A DNA stretch of 64,000 nucleotides from Ischnura elegans (Eukaryota; Arthropoda; Insecta; Odonata; Coenagrionidae). The stretch spans positions 114,122,941-114,186,940 of the forward strand of contig NC_060246.1 in NCBI RefSeq assembly GCF_921293095.1, read 5' to 3'. The translations under genes and the position numbers were made by a program. Shown here one piece after another: positions 48,701-55,117 of this stretch (position 1 is its first letter; the number at the start of each line of letters is the position of its first letter). Under the pieces are notes generated by a model. That model saw only the letters and a program-made list of their open reading frames with translations, was not told the DNA's origin and did no database searches.

Positions 48701-50889
48701 GGAATCTCGGTGTTTTTCTCAACGAATGTATTTTAAATAGCCCAAAATGTGAATTCAAGCGACAAAAATGTTTTCTAATTAAATAATTACCCTTGTGGAA
48801 GTATCGGACTTACGGCGAACAATGAGGCAAACGATGTAAACAAGCCGTGGCTCAAGATGAAGGTACATTGTTACAATACTAATAAAAATAATTTCGTCAC
48901 TGCTAATCCCAAGAATACAATTATAATAAGCGTAGGTGAACAATTATGTAGCAGACAAAGTCCTCTTCAAGACAATTATACTTTAAAATTCCAATACCAC
49001 ATATCATAGCACCTAATGTTGTTCTATCAACGACCGTTGAATCCTTGAATATAAAGGCTTTTTTACTTGGGCTAGAAAAAATCCGATGGTAAATACAGCA
49101 AAATCTCGGAATACAAGCCACATCGCACCAACGGGAGTAAGAAATTGTGTTCGCAGAGTGATTAAACATCGTAAATATTTCACAAAGCAGTGATCAACTC
49201 TTTTTAACTTCTTCGCGGGCTGACGAATAACAGATGGCGTTTTCGGAGCCTCATTTGTTTAATGCAAACAAAGGAGAAATATGATTGGTCGAGGCACCTA
49301 GCCTCGCGTGCGGGTGCCACTTTCGTACCGACAAAAGCATTACGTCACGAATTTGTCGGTTGCACCGACAATCTGTCGGTAGCGGGGTTTTGTGAATCAC
49401 ATTTCTATCGGTGCGACCAACGATCGTCGGTAGCTTCCGACACCGACAATCGTCGATATCCGTGTACAGAATTCCACCCCAGGACTCAAACCCAGGGTGC
49501 CCATGGCAAAAGTGACATGCCATACTAACATAATAGGCACTTAAGACTAATAAGTACTTTGTGGCACACATTAAAATTGGCAATCATGACTTGATATTTC
49601 CATCCAGTCTTTGAACTTATCTCCCTACCTGTGATATTCTTCCATCACCATACCAAAATACCCATTCCTTGTGCAGGGCAGCTGGAGTTAGTCCACAGAC
49701 TGTACCATCAATTACCACACCTAGAACAGTTGAATATCTTATGAAAATACAGGGGTTTATATTTACATAACAATGCCTCATTTACATATACGTACATGAA
49801 TGTTCAATTCCTAATTTAAAAAAGCCATTCAATACATTAAGGGCTTAGGATTTAATAAGTATGACTGAAAATAATACAACCAAATAAAGATAACAATACA
49901 TATTTTTCTCTCAATATGTAAAAACAATGAATTAAATAATGCCACAAGAGAGGTGATACAAGGTGGTGGAGGATCCTACAGCATTGAGTGCTTGTTGGAG
50001 TTTCACTCAAGTAATGTCTCCAGCTGACTGAGCTGCCTGGTACCCTGATCCACAGGAAAAATGTACCAATTAACCCTTTAGGGAAAAGTTTAATGGTACT
50101 CTGGGTTACCTCCACGCTTGGTCCCCCCCCTCTCCTGACAATACTTCTTTTCTACAGTAGTATGCATAAAACAAAAGCGAGATGCTTTCCATGGAGAACT
50201 TGCAGAAATGAAGGGTAAATTATGGTGCTGAAATAGAGATTATTGAGAAGTCATATAGTCTGGATAGAGATAATAAATCTTTATGAGTCAATCAAATTCG
50301 ATTTGCCAGCACGCCTGCTGGTAAGGGGATAATTTTTCACTTAAGACATTGCTCCACAAATTGTCAATGAGGGCTGAGAAAATGGAGTGTACACAAAACA
50401 GCACATTTCTACACCAAACCAATTTGAACTGAGGGTTATTGGACAGAGTATAGAGATGCGAACATTTTAAAGAAAAATTAAACTGTGGGGCAATAATAGT
50501 GCCTGGATGATCACTTCTGATAATAACGCACATACTTATAGGAAATTTTTGAAGAGAAGTCTGCCTCCTTCACAGTTGATTATAATAGTCTTCACGTATT
50601 TAATTACACTGGCCAGTCGCACTTATATAATAAAAGGAGTGTCCTCACTCTTTGTCACCAACAATTAGTAAGAAACCTTCAGTTGAACAAGCCACAAAGT
50701 ATACTAAGATATTTGATAATCAACTATATAGGTATTAAACATTTTCCAATTACCTGGCCACCATAAAGGTCCATTCATCTTTGCAAATACTATCTGTCCA
50801 GATGTATCTGAAGGCTTTGCAGACTCCCATGTTTCTATGTCGGCTGAGTATTTTGGTCTACCTGGTTTTACTTTTGGCATTATTTCCTC
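18530..50889 (-). CDS. DNMT3: DNMT3-type de novo DNA (cytosine-5) methyltransferase, 14 coding exons
   Basis: The product would transfer a methyl group from SAM to cytosine C5 in nuclear DNA. Coding exons, 5' to 3' on the minus strand: 50889-50754, 49720-49629, 45945-45844, 45765-45675, 44734-44519, 42601-42474, 39040-38993, 37953-37889, 37800-37650, 34326-34215, 28095-27859, 22294-22156, 19188-18968, 18756-18530. All introns are GT/AG and every phase joins. From the ATG at 50880-50878 this gives 651 residues. PWWP domain: PLWWPG at 38-43 and WYGDG at 65-69. ADD domain: CxxC pairs at 226/229 and 248/251, then eight PHD ligands (271, 274, 283, 288, 293, 296, 317, 320). Methyltransferase: SLFDGIGTG 370-378 (SAM), GGSPCNDLS 438-446 with catalytic Cys442, ENV 488-490, and C-terminal GLLGKSWSVHVI. 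The domain order is diagnostic of DNMT3, not DNMT1 or DNMT2. The N-terminus is short: an in-frame TAA lies just before the donor of the proposed non-coding exon 1, which supports this start, but unseen upstream coding exons are possible. Confidence 0.93.
18968..19188 (-). CDS. DNMT3: DNMT3 coding exon 14: target-recognition region
   Basis: Acceptor CTTTTTTTCCAG and donor CAG|GTGACT; 221 nt, phase 2 in and 1 out. It encodes residues 504-576. CLIDAKHFSAQRRPRFYWGN keeps Arg522 and Arg524 at the places of human R790 and R792. The loop VTTQCNSLKTG has Gln570 where human DNMT3A has R836. Confidence 0.95.
19189..22155. other. DNMT3 intron between exons 13 and 14
   Basis: About 3.0 kb. Apart from a decayed tandem repeat at 21217-21400, I see no element with clear ends. 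Confidence 0.5.
21217..21400. repeat. Decayed 64-65-bp tandem repeat, about 2.5 copies
   Basis: ACCTTGCAACCTCTCGCGTGG near 21221 recurs near 21285 with one change, and more diverged near 21350 (CATTGCAGTATCTTGGCGTG). Confidence 0.7.
22156..22294 (-). CDS. DNMT3: DNMT3 coding exon 13: ENV motif
   Basis: Acceptor TTTATTACAG and donor CAG|GTGAGC; 139 nt, phase 1 in and 2 out. It encodes residues 458-502. TGRLFFEYYRVL and PVFWFYENVASM match vertebrate TGRLFFEFYRLL and FFWLFENVVAM. Glu488 of ENV is the conserved catalytic glutamate. Confidence 0.95.
22386..24116 (+). mobile_element. pogo/Tigger element, longest copy of family 'CTCGTATAGCGCAA'
   Basis: TA flanks (22384-22385 and 24117-24118). Ends CACCCATGTCTCGTATAGCG and, reverse-complemented, CAGCCATGTCTCGTATAGCG. 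Inside, the plus strand has remnants of the transposase: a CENPB/pogo-type N-terminal helix-turn-helix and a DDE-domain piece (see 22947-23620). It lies in the DNMT3 intron between exons 12 and 13, antisense to the gene, with its left end 92 bp upstream of the exon 13 acceptor. Confidence 0.85.
22947..23620 (+). pseudogene. Tigger/pogo transposase remnant
   Basis: The N-terminal part (22947-23213) reads SRKTINLEEDLREVNCFENG and then RQSDIAWKF, matching the pogo/CENPB helix-turn-helix (LEEKLEVI..HE.G.S..DIAR). Further on (about 23488-23605), in another frame, comes FSVDETIFFWKRMHS and then GFKAFKDCFT. This is the DDE block VDETGLFWKRMPS...GFKA.KDRLT with the first catalytic Asp. Frameshifts and stops separate the parts; the end of the DDE domain is lost. 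Confidence 0.8.
24374..25637 (+). mobile_element. Solo LTR (Ty3/Gypsy-like) with 4-bp duplication ATAT
   Basis: It starts TGTAGCGGTACGG, ends GAACCGTTACA, and is flanked by ATAT on each side (24370-24373 and 25638-25641). TG...CA ends, 1264 bp, and a TATAAAAG promoter at about 24687 followed by CT-rich initiator DNA support an LTR. No internal retroviral-type genes are attached, so it is a recombination product. It lies in the DNMT3 intron between exons 12 and 13, antisense. Confidence 0.7.
25638..27858. other. Rest of DNMT3 intron 12, no gene seen
   Basis: A possible MITE end, GTAAGGCCTGGTTTCA, lies near 26682. The rest is unassigned AT-rich DNA. Confidence 0.4.
27859..28095 (-). CDS. DNMT3: DNMT3 coding exon 12: catalytic PCN motif
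   Basis: Acceptor TTTCTCAACAG and donor ATG|GTAATA; 237 nt, phase 1 in and 1 out. It encodes residues 379-456. PFDLVIGGSPCNDLSAVN followed by PARKGLY is the DNMT3 signature around catalytic Cys442. Confidence 0.97.
28404..29746 (-). mobile_element. Tigger family 'CTCGTATAGCGCAA', internally deleted copy
   Basis: TA flanks. Ends CACCCATGCCTCGTATAGCG and, reverse-complemented, CACCCATGCCTCGCGTAGC. The transposase N-terminal leader (about 28958-28800, minus strand) is recognisable from SRKPSASQEYS, matching SHRPSASQEYS of the 22.4-kb copy. The core is missing. It is interrupted by a piggyBac-type MITE at 29074-29385. It lies in the DNMT3 intron between exons 11 and 12. Confidence 0.82.
29074..29385. 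mobile_element. 312-bp piggyBac-type MITE nested in Tigger copy
   Basis: TTAA on both sides (29070-29073 and 29386-29389). Inverted ends CACGTTGCGTACGGG and, reverse-complemented, CACGTTGCGTACCGGG. The related Tigger copy near 38490 carries a single TTTAA followed by AAAAACTCATTTCC at the same place, which is the unoccupied site. Confidence 0.85.
29749..32088. other. DNMT3 intron 11, no gene seen; one element end
   Basis: At 30001 TA|CAGTGGAATCTCGATCTATCG looks like one end of a further TA-inserting Tigger-like element. I did not find its partner. A run of ten G occurs near 31470. Confidence 0.4.
32089..33404. mobile_element. Tigger-like element, family 'AACTTGGTTAGTACGTT'
   Basis: TA flanks. 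Ends CAGTGGAACTTGGTTAGTACG and, reverse-complemented, CAGTGAAACTTGGTTAGTACG. Further inward, near both ends, the words ACGTACTAACCAGG and GTACTAAGGAGG repeat. Length 1316 bp. No transposase block is clear. It lies in the DNMT3 intron between exons 11 and 10. Confidence 0.8.
34215..34326 (-). CDS. DNMT3: DNMT3 coding exon 11: methyltransferase motif I
   Basis: Acceptor TTTTTGCAG and donor CGG|GTATGT; 112 nt, phase 0 in and 1 out. It encodes residues 341-377. IRVLSLFDGIGT is SAM-binding motif I (FDGIATG in vertebrate DNMT3A). Confidence 0.95.
35734..36048 (+). mobile_element. tRNA-derived SINE with 13-bp target duplication
   Basis: ACTTATGTCTGAC occurs at 35721-35733 and 36049-36061. The body has an A box-like GATTGCTAGAGTG, B box GGTTCAAATCCC, then a central block CCGTCGGATGGGACATTAAG and CCGTGGTCCCCTTGGCGCC, and ends without a long A-run. 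It lies in the DNMT3 intron upstream of exon 11. The copy at 58042-58335 is in reverse orientation. Confidence 0.88.
36169..36935 (+). mobile_element. Tigger-like element, family 'GTCCTCGTTTAACGTCA', without nested hairpin
   Basis: TA flanks. Ends CAGTGAGTCCTCGTTCTACG and, reverse-complemented, CAGTGAGTCCTCGTTTAACG. It is 767 bp and matches the outer parts of 453-1418 in inverse orientation, without the 124-bp hairpin. It sits 108 bp right of the SINE's second target repeat. Confidence 0.85.
37650..37800 (-). CDS. DNMT3: DNMT3 coding exon 10: second half of ADD PHD finger
   Basis: Acceptor ATACTTTCAG and donor AAT|GTGAGT; 151 nt, phase 2 in and 0 out. It encodes residues 291-340. VYCEICL, NPWHCMVC and ENWWDN match the vertebrate CFCVECV, DPWNCYMC and EDWPSR, and supply zinc ligands Cys293, 296, 317 and 320. 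Confidence 0.93.
37889..37953 (-). CDS. DNMT3: DNMT3 coding exon 9: first half of ADD PHD finger
   Basis: Acceptor TTTTTCTTAG and donor AAG|GTAATT; 65 nt, phase 0 in and 2 out. It encodes residues 269-289, ACAVC...VIVCDKRGCT, carrying zinc ligands Cys271, 274, 283 and 288. Confidence 0.92.
38355..38700 (-). mobile_element. Tigger family 'CTCGTATAGCGCAA', internal fragment
   Basis: It matches part of the 28.4-29.7 kb copy (CTATGACCTTGAAGGCT through TTTGAGGCAAGCAATA). Both inverted ends are missing. It keeps the empty TTAA site. It lies in the DNMT3 intron between exons 8 and 9. Confidence 0.75.
38993..39040 (-). CDS. DNMT3: DNMT3 coding exon 8: 48-nt microexon, acidic ADD loop
   Basis: Acceptor TTTCTCCTCCAG is strong; donor ATG|GTTTGT is weak. 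Sixteen codons, phase 0 at both ends, residues 253-268. It fills exactly the gap expected between the two ADD zinc modules. LDADG (262-266) aligns with the YDDDG of human DNMT3A, whose D529 and D531 contact the H3 tail and, in the inhibited form, the catalytic domain. Confidence 0.85.
39157..40160 (+). mobile_element. Tigger-like element with pogo helix-turn-helix remnant
   Basis: TA flanks. Ends CAGTGTGTCCTCGTTTAACG and, reverse-complemented, CAGTGAGTCCTCGTTTAACG. Related to, but distinct from, the 453 and 36169 copies. At 39460-39640 the plus strand encodes ILEQKLGIIKRIEEGATAGE and then IGRVLGLQ, matching the pogo/CENPB N-terminal domain. The DDE domain is absent. It starts 117 bp upstream of the DNMT3 exon 8 acceptor. 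Confidence 0.85.
40163..42473. other. DNMT3 intron 7, no gene seen
   Basis: At 40549 and 40694 a short direct repeat ACTATCATAAGGAA brackets a GC-richer stretch that contains CCTGATGATG and GCGAAAGC (see findings). The rest is unassigned AT-rich DNA. Confidence 0.4.
42474..42601 (-). CDS. DNMT3: DNMT3 coding exon 7: GATA-like finger of the ADD domain
   Basis: Acceptor CTCATATTAG and donor AAG|GTGGGA; 128 nt, phase 1 in and 0 out. It encodes residues 211-252. DICIAC and GGICDDCK supply zinc ligands Cys226, 229, 248 and 251, and HPVFEGGIC matches the vertebrate HPLFIGGMC. Confidence 0.93.
42602..44518. other. DNMT3 intron 6, no gene seen
   Basis: The segment near 44250-44325 (ACTCGCTAAACCGTG, ACTCGCTAAACCGGG) looks like one end of another TA-inserting element. 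Open frames near 43630-44020 overlap on both strands and match nothing I know. Confidence 0.4.
44519..44734 (-). CDS. DNMT3: DNMT3 coding exon 6: charged linker between PWWP and ADD
   Basis: Acceptor CACTTTTAG and donor TTA|GTAAGT; 216 nt, phase 1 in and 1 out. It encodes residues 139-209, rich in Lys, Glu and Ser (for example SESESDKERR). This is low-complexity linker without a known fold, which fits its place between two reader domains. Confidence 0.85.
45675..45765 (-). CDS. DNMT3: DNMT3 coding exon 5: PWWP end and linker
   Basis: Acceptor TTGAATTGCAG and donor CAA|GTAAGT; 91 nt, phase 0 in and 1 out. It encodes residues 108-137, starting DCAFQDG, and completes Lys138 with exon 6. Confidence 0.85.
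45844..45945 (-). CDS. DNMT3: DNMT3 coding exon 4: PWWP helical part
   Basis: Acceptor TCTTTTTCAG and donor GAT|GTAAGT; 102 nt, phase 0 at both ends. It encodes residues 74-107. The pattern FRKFYKK...KKYREGIEEAID matches the C-terminal helical region of DNMT3 PWWP domains (human YRKAIYEVLQVA). Confidence 0.9.
46044..46334. mobile_element. 291-bp MITE with inverted ends TACCCAGAYAGCACA
   Basis: The left end reads TACCCAGACAGCACATTTG and the right, reverse-complemented, TACCCAGATAGCACAACC. TA may be the target site. Inside, a 44-bp unit (ACAATTGTAATACAGTGTCA onward) occurs twice, at 46081 and 46125, and TGTATTACAA-type words fill the rest. It ends 99 bp upstream of the DNMT3 exon 4 acceptor. 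Confidence 0.75.
47462..49480. mobile_element. 2.0-kb TIR element with CCGACNNTTGTCGG subterminal repeats
   Basis: Inverted ends: GGGGCGGAATTCTGTACAC (47462) and, reverse-complemented, GGGGTGGAATTCTGTACAC (49480). Similarity extends about 60 bp and includes ACGATTGTCGGTGTCGG. Several CCGAC...GTCGG palindromes lie within 250 bp of each end. The 1.5-kb middle is AT-rich and shows no transposase. I could not fix the target duplication. It lies in the DNMT3 intron between exons 3 and 4, 149 bp from exon 3. Confidence 0.75.
49629..49720 (-). CDS. DNMT3: DNMT3 coding exon 3: second half of PWWP
   Basis: Acceptor CTGTTCTAG and donor CAG|GTAGGG; 92 nt, phase 1 in and 0 out. It encodes residues 44-73, ending EWVFWYGDGRISQ. 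Trp65 and Asp68 align with the conserved WFGD of vertebrate DNMT3 PWWP domains (W330 and D333 of human DNMT3A), which help form the H3K36-methyl reader surface. Confidence 0.92.
49721..50753. other. DNMT3 intron 2, no gene seen
   Basis: About 1 kb of AT-rich DNA between the two PWWP exons. Nothing recognised. Confidence 0.5.
50754..50889 (-). CDS. DNMT3: DNMT3 coding exon 2: start codon and first half of PWWP
   Basis: Acceptor TTCTTTTTAG precedes 50889 and donor CAG|GTAATT follows 50754. Three codons before the ATG (50880-50878) are open. Residues 1-42 include a basic AT-hook-like KPGRPK (5-10), then QIVFAKMNG and the PLWWP core. The exon ends in phase 1; its last G completes Gly43 with exon 3. 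Confidence 0.9.
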
Positions 50890-51124
50890 CTAAAAAGAAC
50901 AAACAACAAAAATACAGGATACCTAATATAAGGTTGAAATCACGGCCACAGAGAGAAAAATAATCTGAGCTCAGTAAGACAATTTACAGACAATAAATGA
51001 CTCAGGGAGGGGGTGATAGATTCACTTCTTAACTATTAAAATTTCCAGGAAATTTGAACTCCCTGTCCTTACCGCATAGCAGCCTCATTGAAAGAAAAAG
51101 CTAAAGACTTGCAAGTAACATTGC

Positions 51125-51377
51125 CAGTGGTATAACGAGGGTGGAGGTCAGGGAGATCCGGACCCCCCCAAATATAGAAACACAATTTCTTTCTATCATA
51201 AAAGAAAACAAAATATTGAAAAATCATAAATTTACAAATGATATCTTTTACAAATGAATTTTTTTATTATGAAAAGAGCTAACATCAGTTTAAAACCCTC
51301 TAATTAGAACCCTGTTTTAAAAAATATTCCACTCTGGTTTTGGACCCCCCCGAAAGAAATTCCTGGCTACACCACTG
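51125..51377. mobile_element. 253-bp MITE, 'CAGTGGTGTAGCC' type
   Basis: The left end is CAGTGGTATAACGAGGGTGG and the right, reverse-complemented, CAGTGGTGTAGCCAGGAATT. Next to the ends are C/G runs (GGACCCCCCC and CCCCCCG). It lies in DNMT3 intron 1. Confidence 0.65.
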
Positions 51378-51454
51378 CATACAAGTGCATTCAAAGAGCA
51401 AAATTCCATTCAGGAAAAATCATTTGCCTCATCTTCTAAAGCAGAAAAAAAACT

Positions 51455-51545
51455 CCACAGAAGAAAAAGATGCTTTGGGAGATTCAGGTTCGAAACCTGG
51501 TCAAGACTAATGATTTTTCCTCAGACGAATTTTCACACTGCAATA
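51455..51545 (+). mobile_element. tRNA-derived SINE fragment
   Basis: B box GGTTCGAAACCTGG followed by AATGATTTTTCCTCAGACGA, resembling the tail of the sequence at 10262-10400. The A box is unclear. Confidence 0.45.
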
Positions 51546-53733
51546 GACTCATTATTACAAAGTTCACGGGGCCAAAAACTGGAAGTTCATAATAAATAAA
51601 AACGAAGTTTATATGAATGTTTCTTTTAGGAATCATCGCAAAAAACCAACTTTGCCAAAATTTCTTGTCTCTTTAATATTTCGTACGAGAAGTGTCTTTC
51701 ACTTTGAGTTGCACTGTGGAATAACTTCAGAGTCATGTGAATAATATTCGAGATTAAATTACATGAAAATATATAATAAGAAGCACATTCCATGATTTTA
51801 TCAATTAAAGAATGTGGCATTACGCAACTGAGGGTTGATATCTTCCCTAATACAGTAAGTCCTTGGTATAGGAACAAGATGCGTTCTGAGGCCTTGCAAT
51901 GGGGTGCTCTCATAAAATTAAAAAGGTACTTTTTTAATGTCTAGCTAAGTAAGTTAAAGTTACTAACGTATGCAAAATATGACTTCATAATTCTCAATAT
52001 TCTTGTTACTACAGAGCTTCTAAGTTCCCAAAAATTACTAAATTCTTTTGTGCTACAAGAACGTCCACTGACATAAGAGTACGAGTGGCCAAATTCGCAA
52101 CGTGGCAATAACAAAGCAATAACGATGATAACAAACATCTAAGACGATACTGATTCATAGCTTGAAGGGACTGTAAAAAACAGTTGTGAATACTTGAGGA
52201 GTTTTTACACTGCATGTATTGCGCAGTAGCTGACTCCAACTTCGTAAAGATGCATTCGGGGAACATTCTGAAGGTAGATTAATTCATGGTCGCTTATTTC
52301 TTCTCCAGTAATGAAGGTTTCTTGGCGTGGAGTTGAGAAGCCGCGAAATTGTAATGTAACATAAATTAAATCAACAATCTCGTTCTCTAGTAATGTAAAG
52401 CTCGTTTTGTATTTCATTTAACTACTGTCATATACTCATTGCTTTTAATGTGTACTTGGTGCAATATTGGAATATGTGAAGTTAACGTTTTGGAGAAATA
52501 CAGCAGATCATATTTTATGCCAATTTACTTAGCATTCCTGAGGTCTGGAAGAGAGACATACAGTGTTTCAGCAGTTTGTTAGGTTCAACTGTTAATAAAT
52601 TTGAGCGTTTGTGCTGTTGCGGCTAAGGTGACACCAGAGCATAAAGTGGGAACAATAATCTTATACTGTGGAAATCACCGTAGATGAGGAGGATGGTAAA
52701 GTTATAAGTGCTATTTGTCAAGACTGTGCTGCATCTTCCAGTATGTATGCATACATTATTTAAACCTGTCAATTATTCAGGATAAATAGTTCACATGACT
52801 GATGATGAAATTAACATACATGCAAAAAATAAATTGTACTGAGAGATACATAAGTTTTTCTAAAACTGGGGCAAATAGTTGACTAGCACCACGTAAATGT
52901 TTTGTTTACTGGACTCTGACGTCATGCTCAGCCAACATAGCGATGGGTCGTTTGGAGCGCAAGATTACTTTACAATTTTCAAAGAGGAATTTTACGAATA
53001 ATACACAGGTCAAAGAAGAACTGCTTTCACTGTAATTTTCAGAACTAAGGATATTTTTTATCGCATAATCATCCATTTCCATTGGAATTTCCCATTTGAT
53101 AAACCAAGGCAAAGCATTGAGAAGGGCAGTGGAAATGAGACTCCAGGGCAGGCTCGTGGGGTTACACTCCTGGGGCATGGTCTGTAAGCTCTCGCTTTTC
53201 ACCCTCACCACATAAGGGGGAGGACATGGAAGGAGAAAGGAAGGAGGCGCCACCTCGATAGCACAACGCCTCCTGGGAGTGGATGAGGAATCCCACACCA
53301 AAACAGAGTCGGGCAGGTCCTACTACTAACGAAACAATGATTTAATGTTTCTACAGAAAGGAAAAAATTTCCTATGAGGAAGGCTGATTATCAACTACTG
53401 CAGCTTTTTCCTATTTTTCAAGTAAATATCTTACTACTTCAAATGCTCATGGTACAAATTTTTTCATACTGAAAGTAAATATACATGCGTACCACCAGTA
53501 AATTTTCAGTATTTTTAGTTGGTATTAGACTGGTGCTTTGTGGTGAACTGAGATAAATAAGGGTATATTTTAATAGCATTTTTAGAAGATCTATTTGAGA
53601 TGTGATTCAAATCCCGGTGAGGTTCAATTTTGGATTCGAATTCAAGAAAATTGTGGATCTGACCCATGCTTAGTATTAGCAACTAAAATCTACTTTCTCA
53701 ATTTAACTGGACTTATAATATTCCTATGTATAT

Positions 53734-55117
53734 TGTAGCCGTTGCCGTTTGGCTCGGTTCATGGAGTATTAAAGAGGCGTTTACGAGGTAGGGAAGGCTT
53801 GCGTAAATTATGAAGGGTCGTATAAATATTGTAAAGTGTTATTTAATTTTATGTAAATGCTCATGTAATTTTGTGTGAATGTGTGTGTGTGAATGTGAAG
53901 TGATGAATGAATGACTAGATTTTGTATTTTTCCGTCCCCCACCCCTCCCACGATTCTTCCGTCTATGAAGTGTGGAAAGTTCCGTCCTCTACGTGATTCG
54001 TAGCATGTTTCTCCCCACCCCACTGTGAAGCCGGAACACCTGCGTACGGAGGTGATGAAATCCTCCAACCCCGCCCTCCACAGAAACCCCCCCTCCCCTA
54101 CGGAAGAATAGCCGAAAAAACCCGATGCCTTGGGTTTTTTCGTTCACTCATCCCCCTCCCAGAAAGTGGCTATATAAGCGGAGTGTGGGCAACATGCAGC
54201 CTACTATTTTGCTGGAGAGTCAGCCGAAGGCTCTGCTACGCGAACCATCCATCCTGTGAGGAGAGAGAGAGAGAGAGAGAGGCAGCCCAGCGTGGAAAAA
54301 GACGCGAGATTTAAACGGCGGTGACTTTGGAAAGAGGAGATAAGACGGTATCTTCCTAGCACGCGCAGCAGAAGACATCAATCCACGGCGCCAATGAAGG
54401 AGTTCTCTCATCCCACAGCGATACTAGTCGCAATATCGAGCCAGCCGAGGAAATCTCCTCCACCAGCAACCCCGCGAGAGCGATAAGTACTCTAGCCACC
54501 AATATCCCCAAATTTCAACTGAATCAGAAGAGCCCCATTCCCCATTCCCCTCTCTCTTCCATTCAAGAGAAGAAGAACAGTGATATATTCCCGTACATTT
54601 TTTTAAAATATTTTTTCTTAGTCCCCCCGTGTCCCCGTGTGTGTGTGAATGGTTAATTGTAGTTAGTAGGACAATAAGTGATAATTTGGAATTGGCGTTT
54701 GTCATTTTTCAAGCATTTTTATAATATTTCACGCCAACAATTGTAATCAGGGTTTCTTTTCTTTTCTGTCATTTATTAATTGTTGTTGCAAGGTACTTAA
54801 CTGGCCAGTAGCAGTAGTTTAATTTTTGTTATTCAAAGAGTCATTTATTTATGTATTTTGTGGAACATTTCCTAATTGAAGTGCACATTACACGTGTTGT
54901 TAGAATTATAAACTGTTACGTAAGCCTTCATTATTTCGTACGCGCCAGCCTCCATTCAGCAAGTGAACCTACCCCAACTTACTTTTCCATTTCCTTTTCC
55001 CCCCCTCCATTTCCCCTGGCCCTCGAACCACGACCCGCTTACCTTGAGCGATTCCTCCCAAACTATCCTCCCCCATCCCCTCTGAAAGTGAATCCCGGAC
55101 GGACGGGCTGGGTTACA
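53734..55117 (+). mobile_element. Solo LTR (Ty3/Gypsy-like) with ATAT duplication
   Basis: It begins TGTAGCCGTTGCCG, ends GCTGGGTTACA, and is flanked by ATAT (53730-53733 and 55118-55121). It is 1384 bp. A promoter-like CTATATAAGCGG is at about 54170, followed by a (GA)n tract at 54260-54281. It shares ends, target and layout with 24374-25637 but is clearly diverged. It lies in DNMT3 intron 1, antisense. Confidence 0.7.

Noticed and set aside
54260-54281. (GA)n tract as a GAGA regulatory element
   Set aside because: It lies within a solo LTR just after its TATA box and is better read as part of the LTR; a simple repeat alone is not evidence of host regulation.
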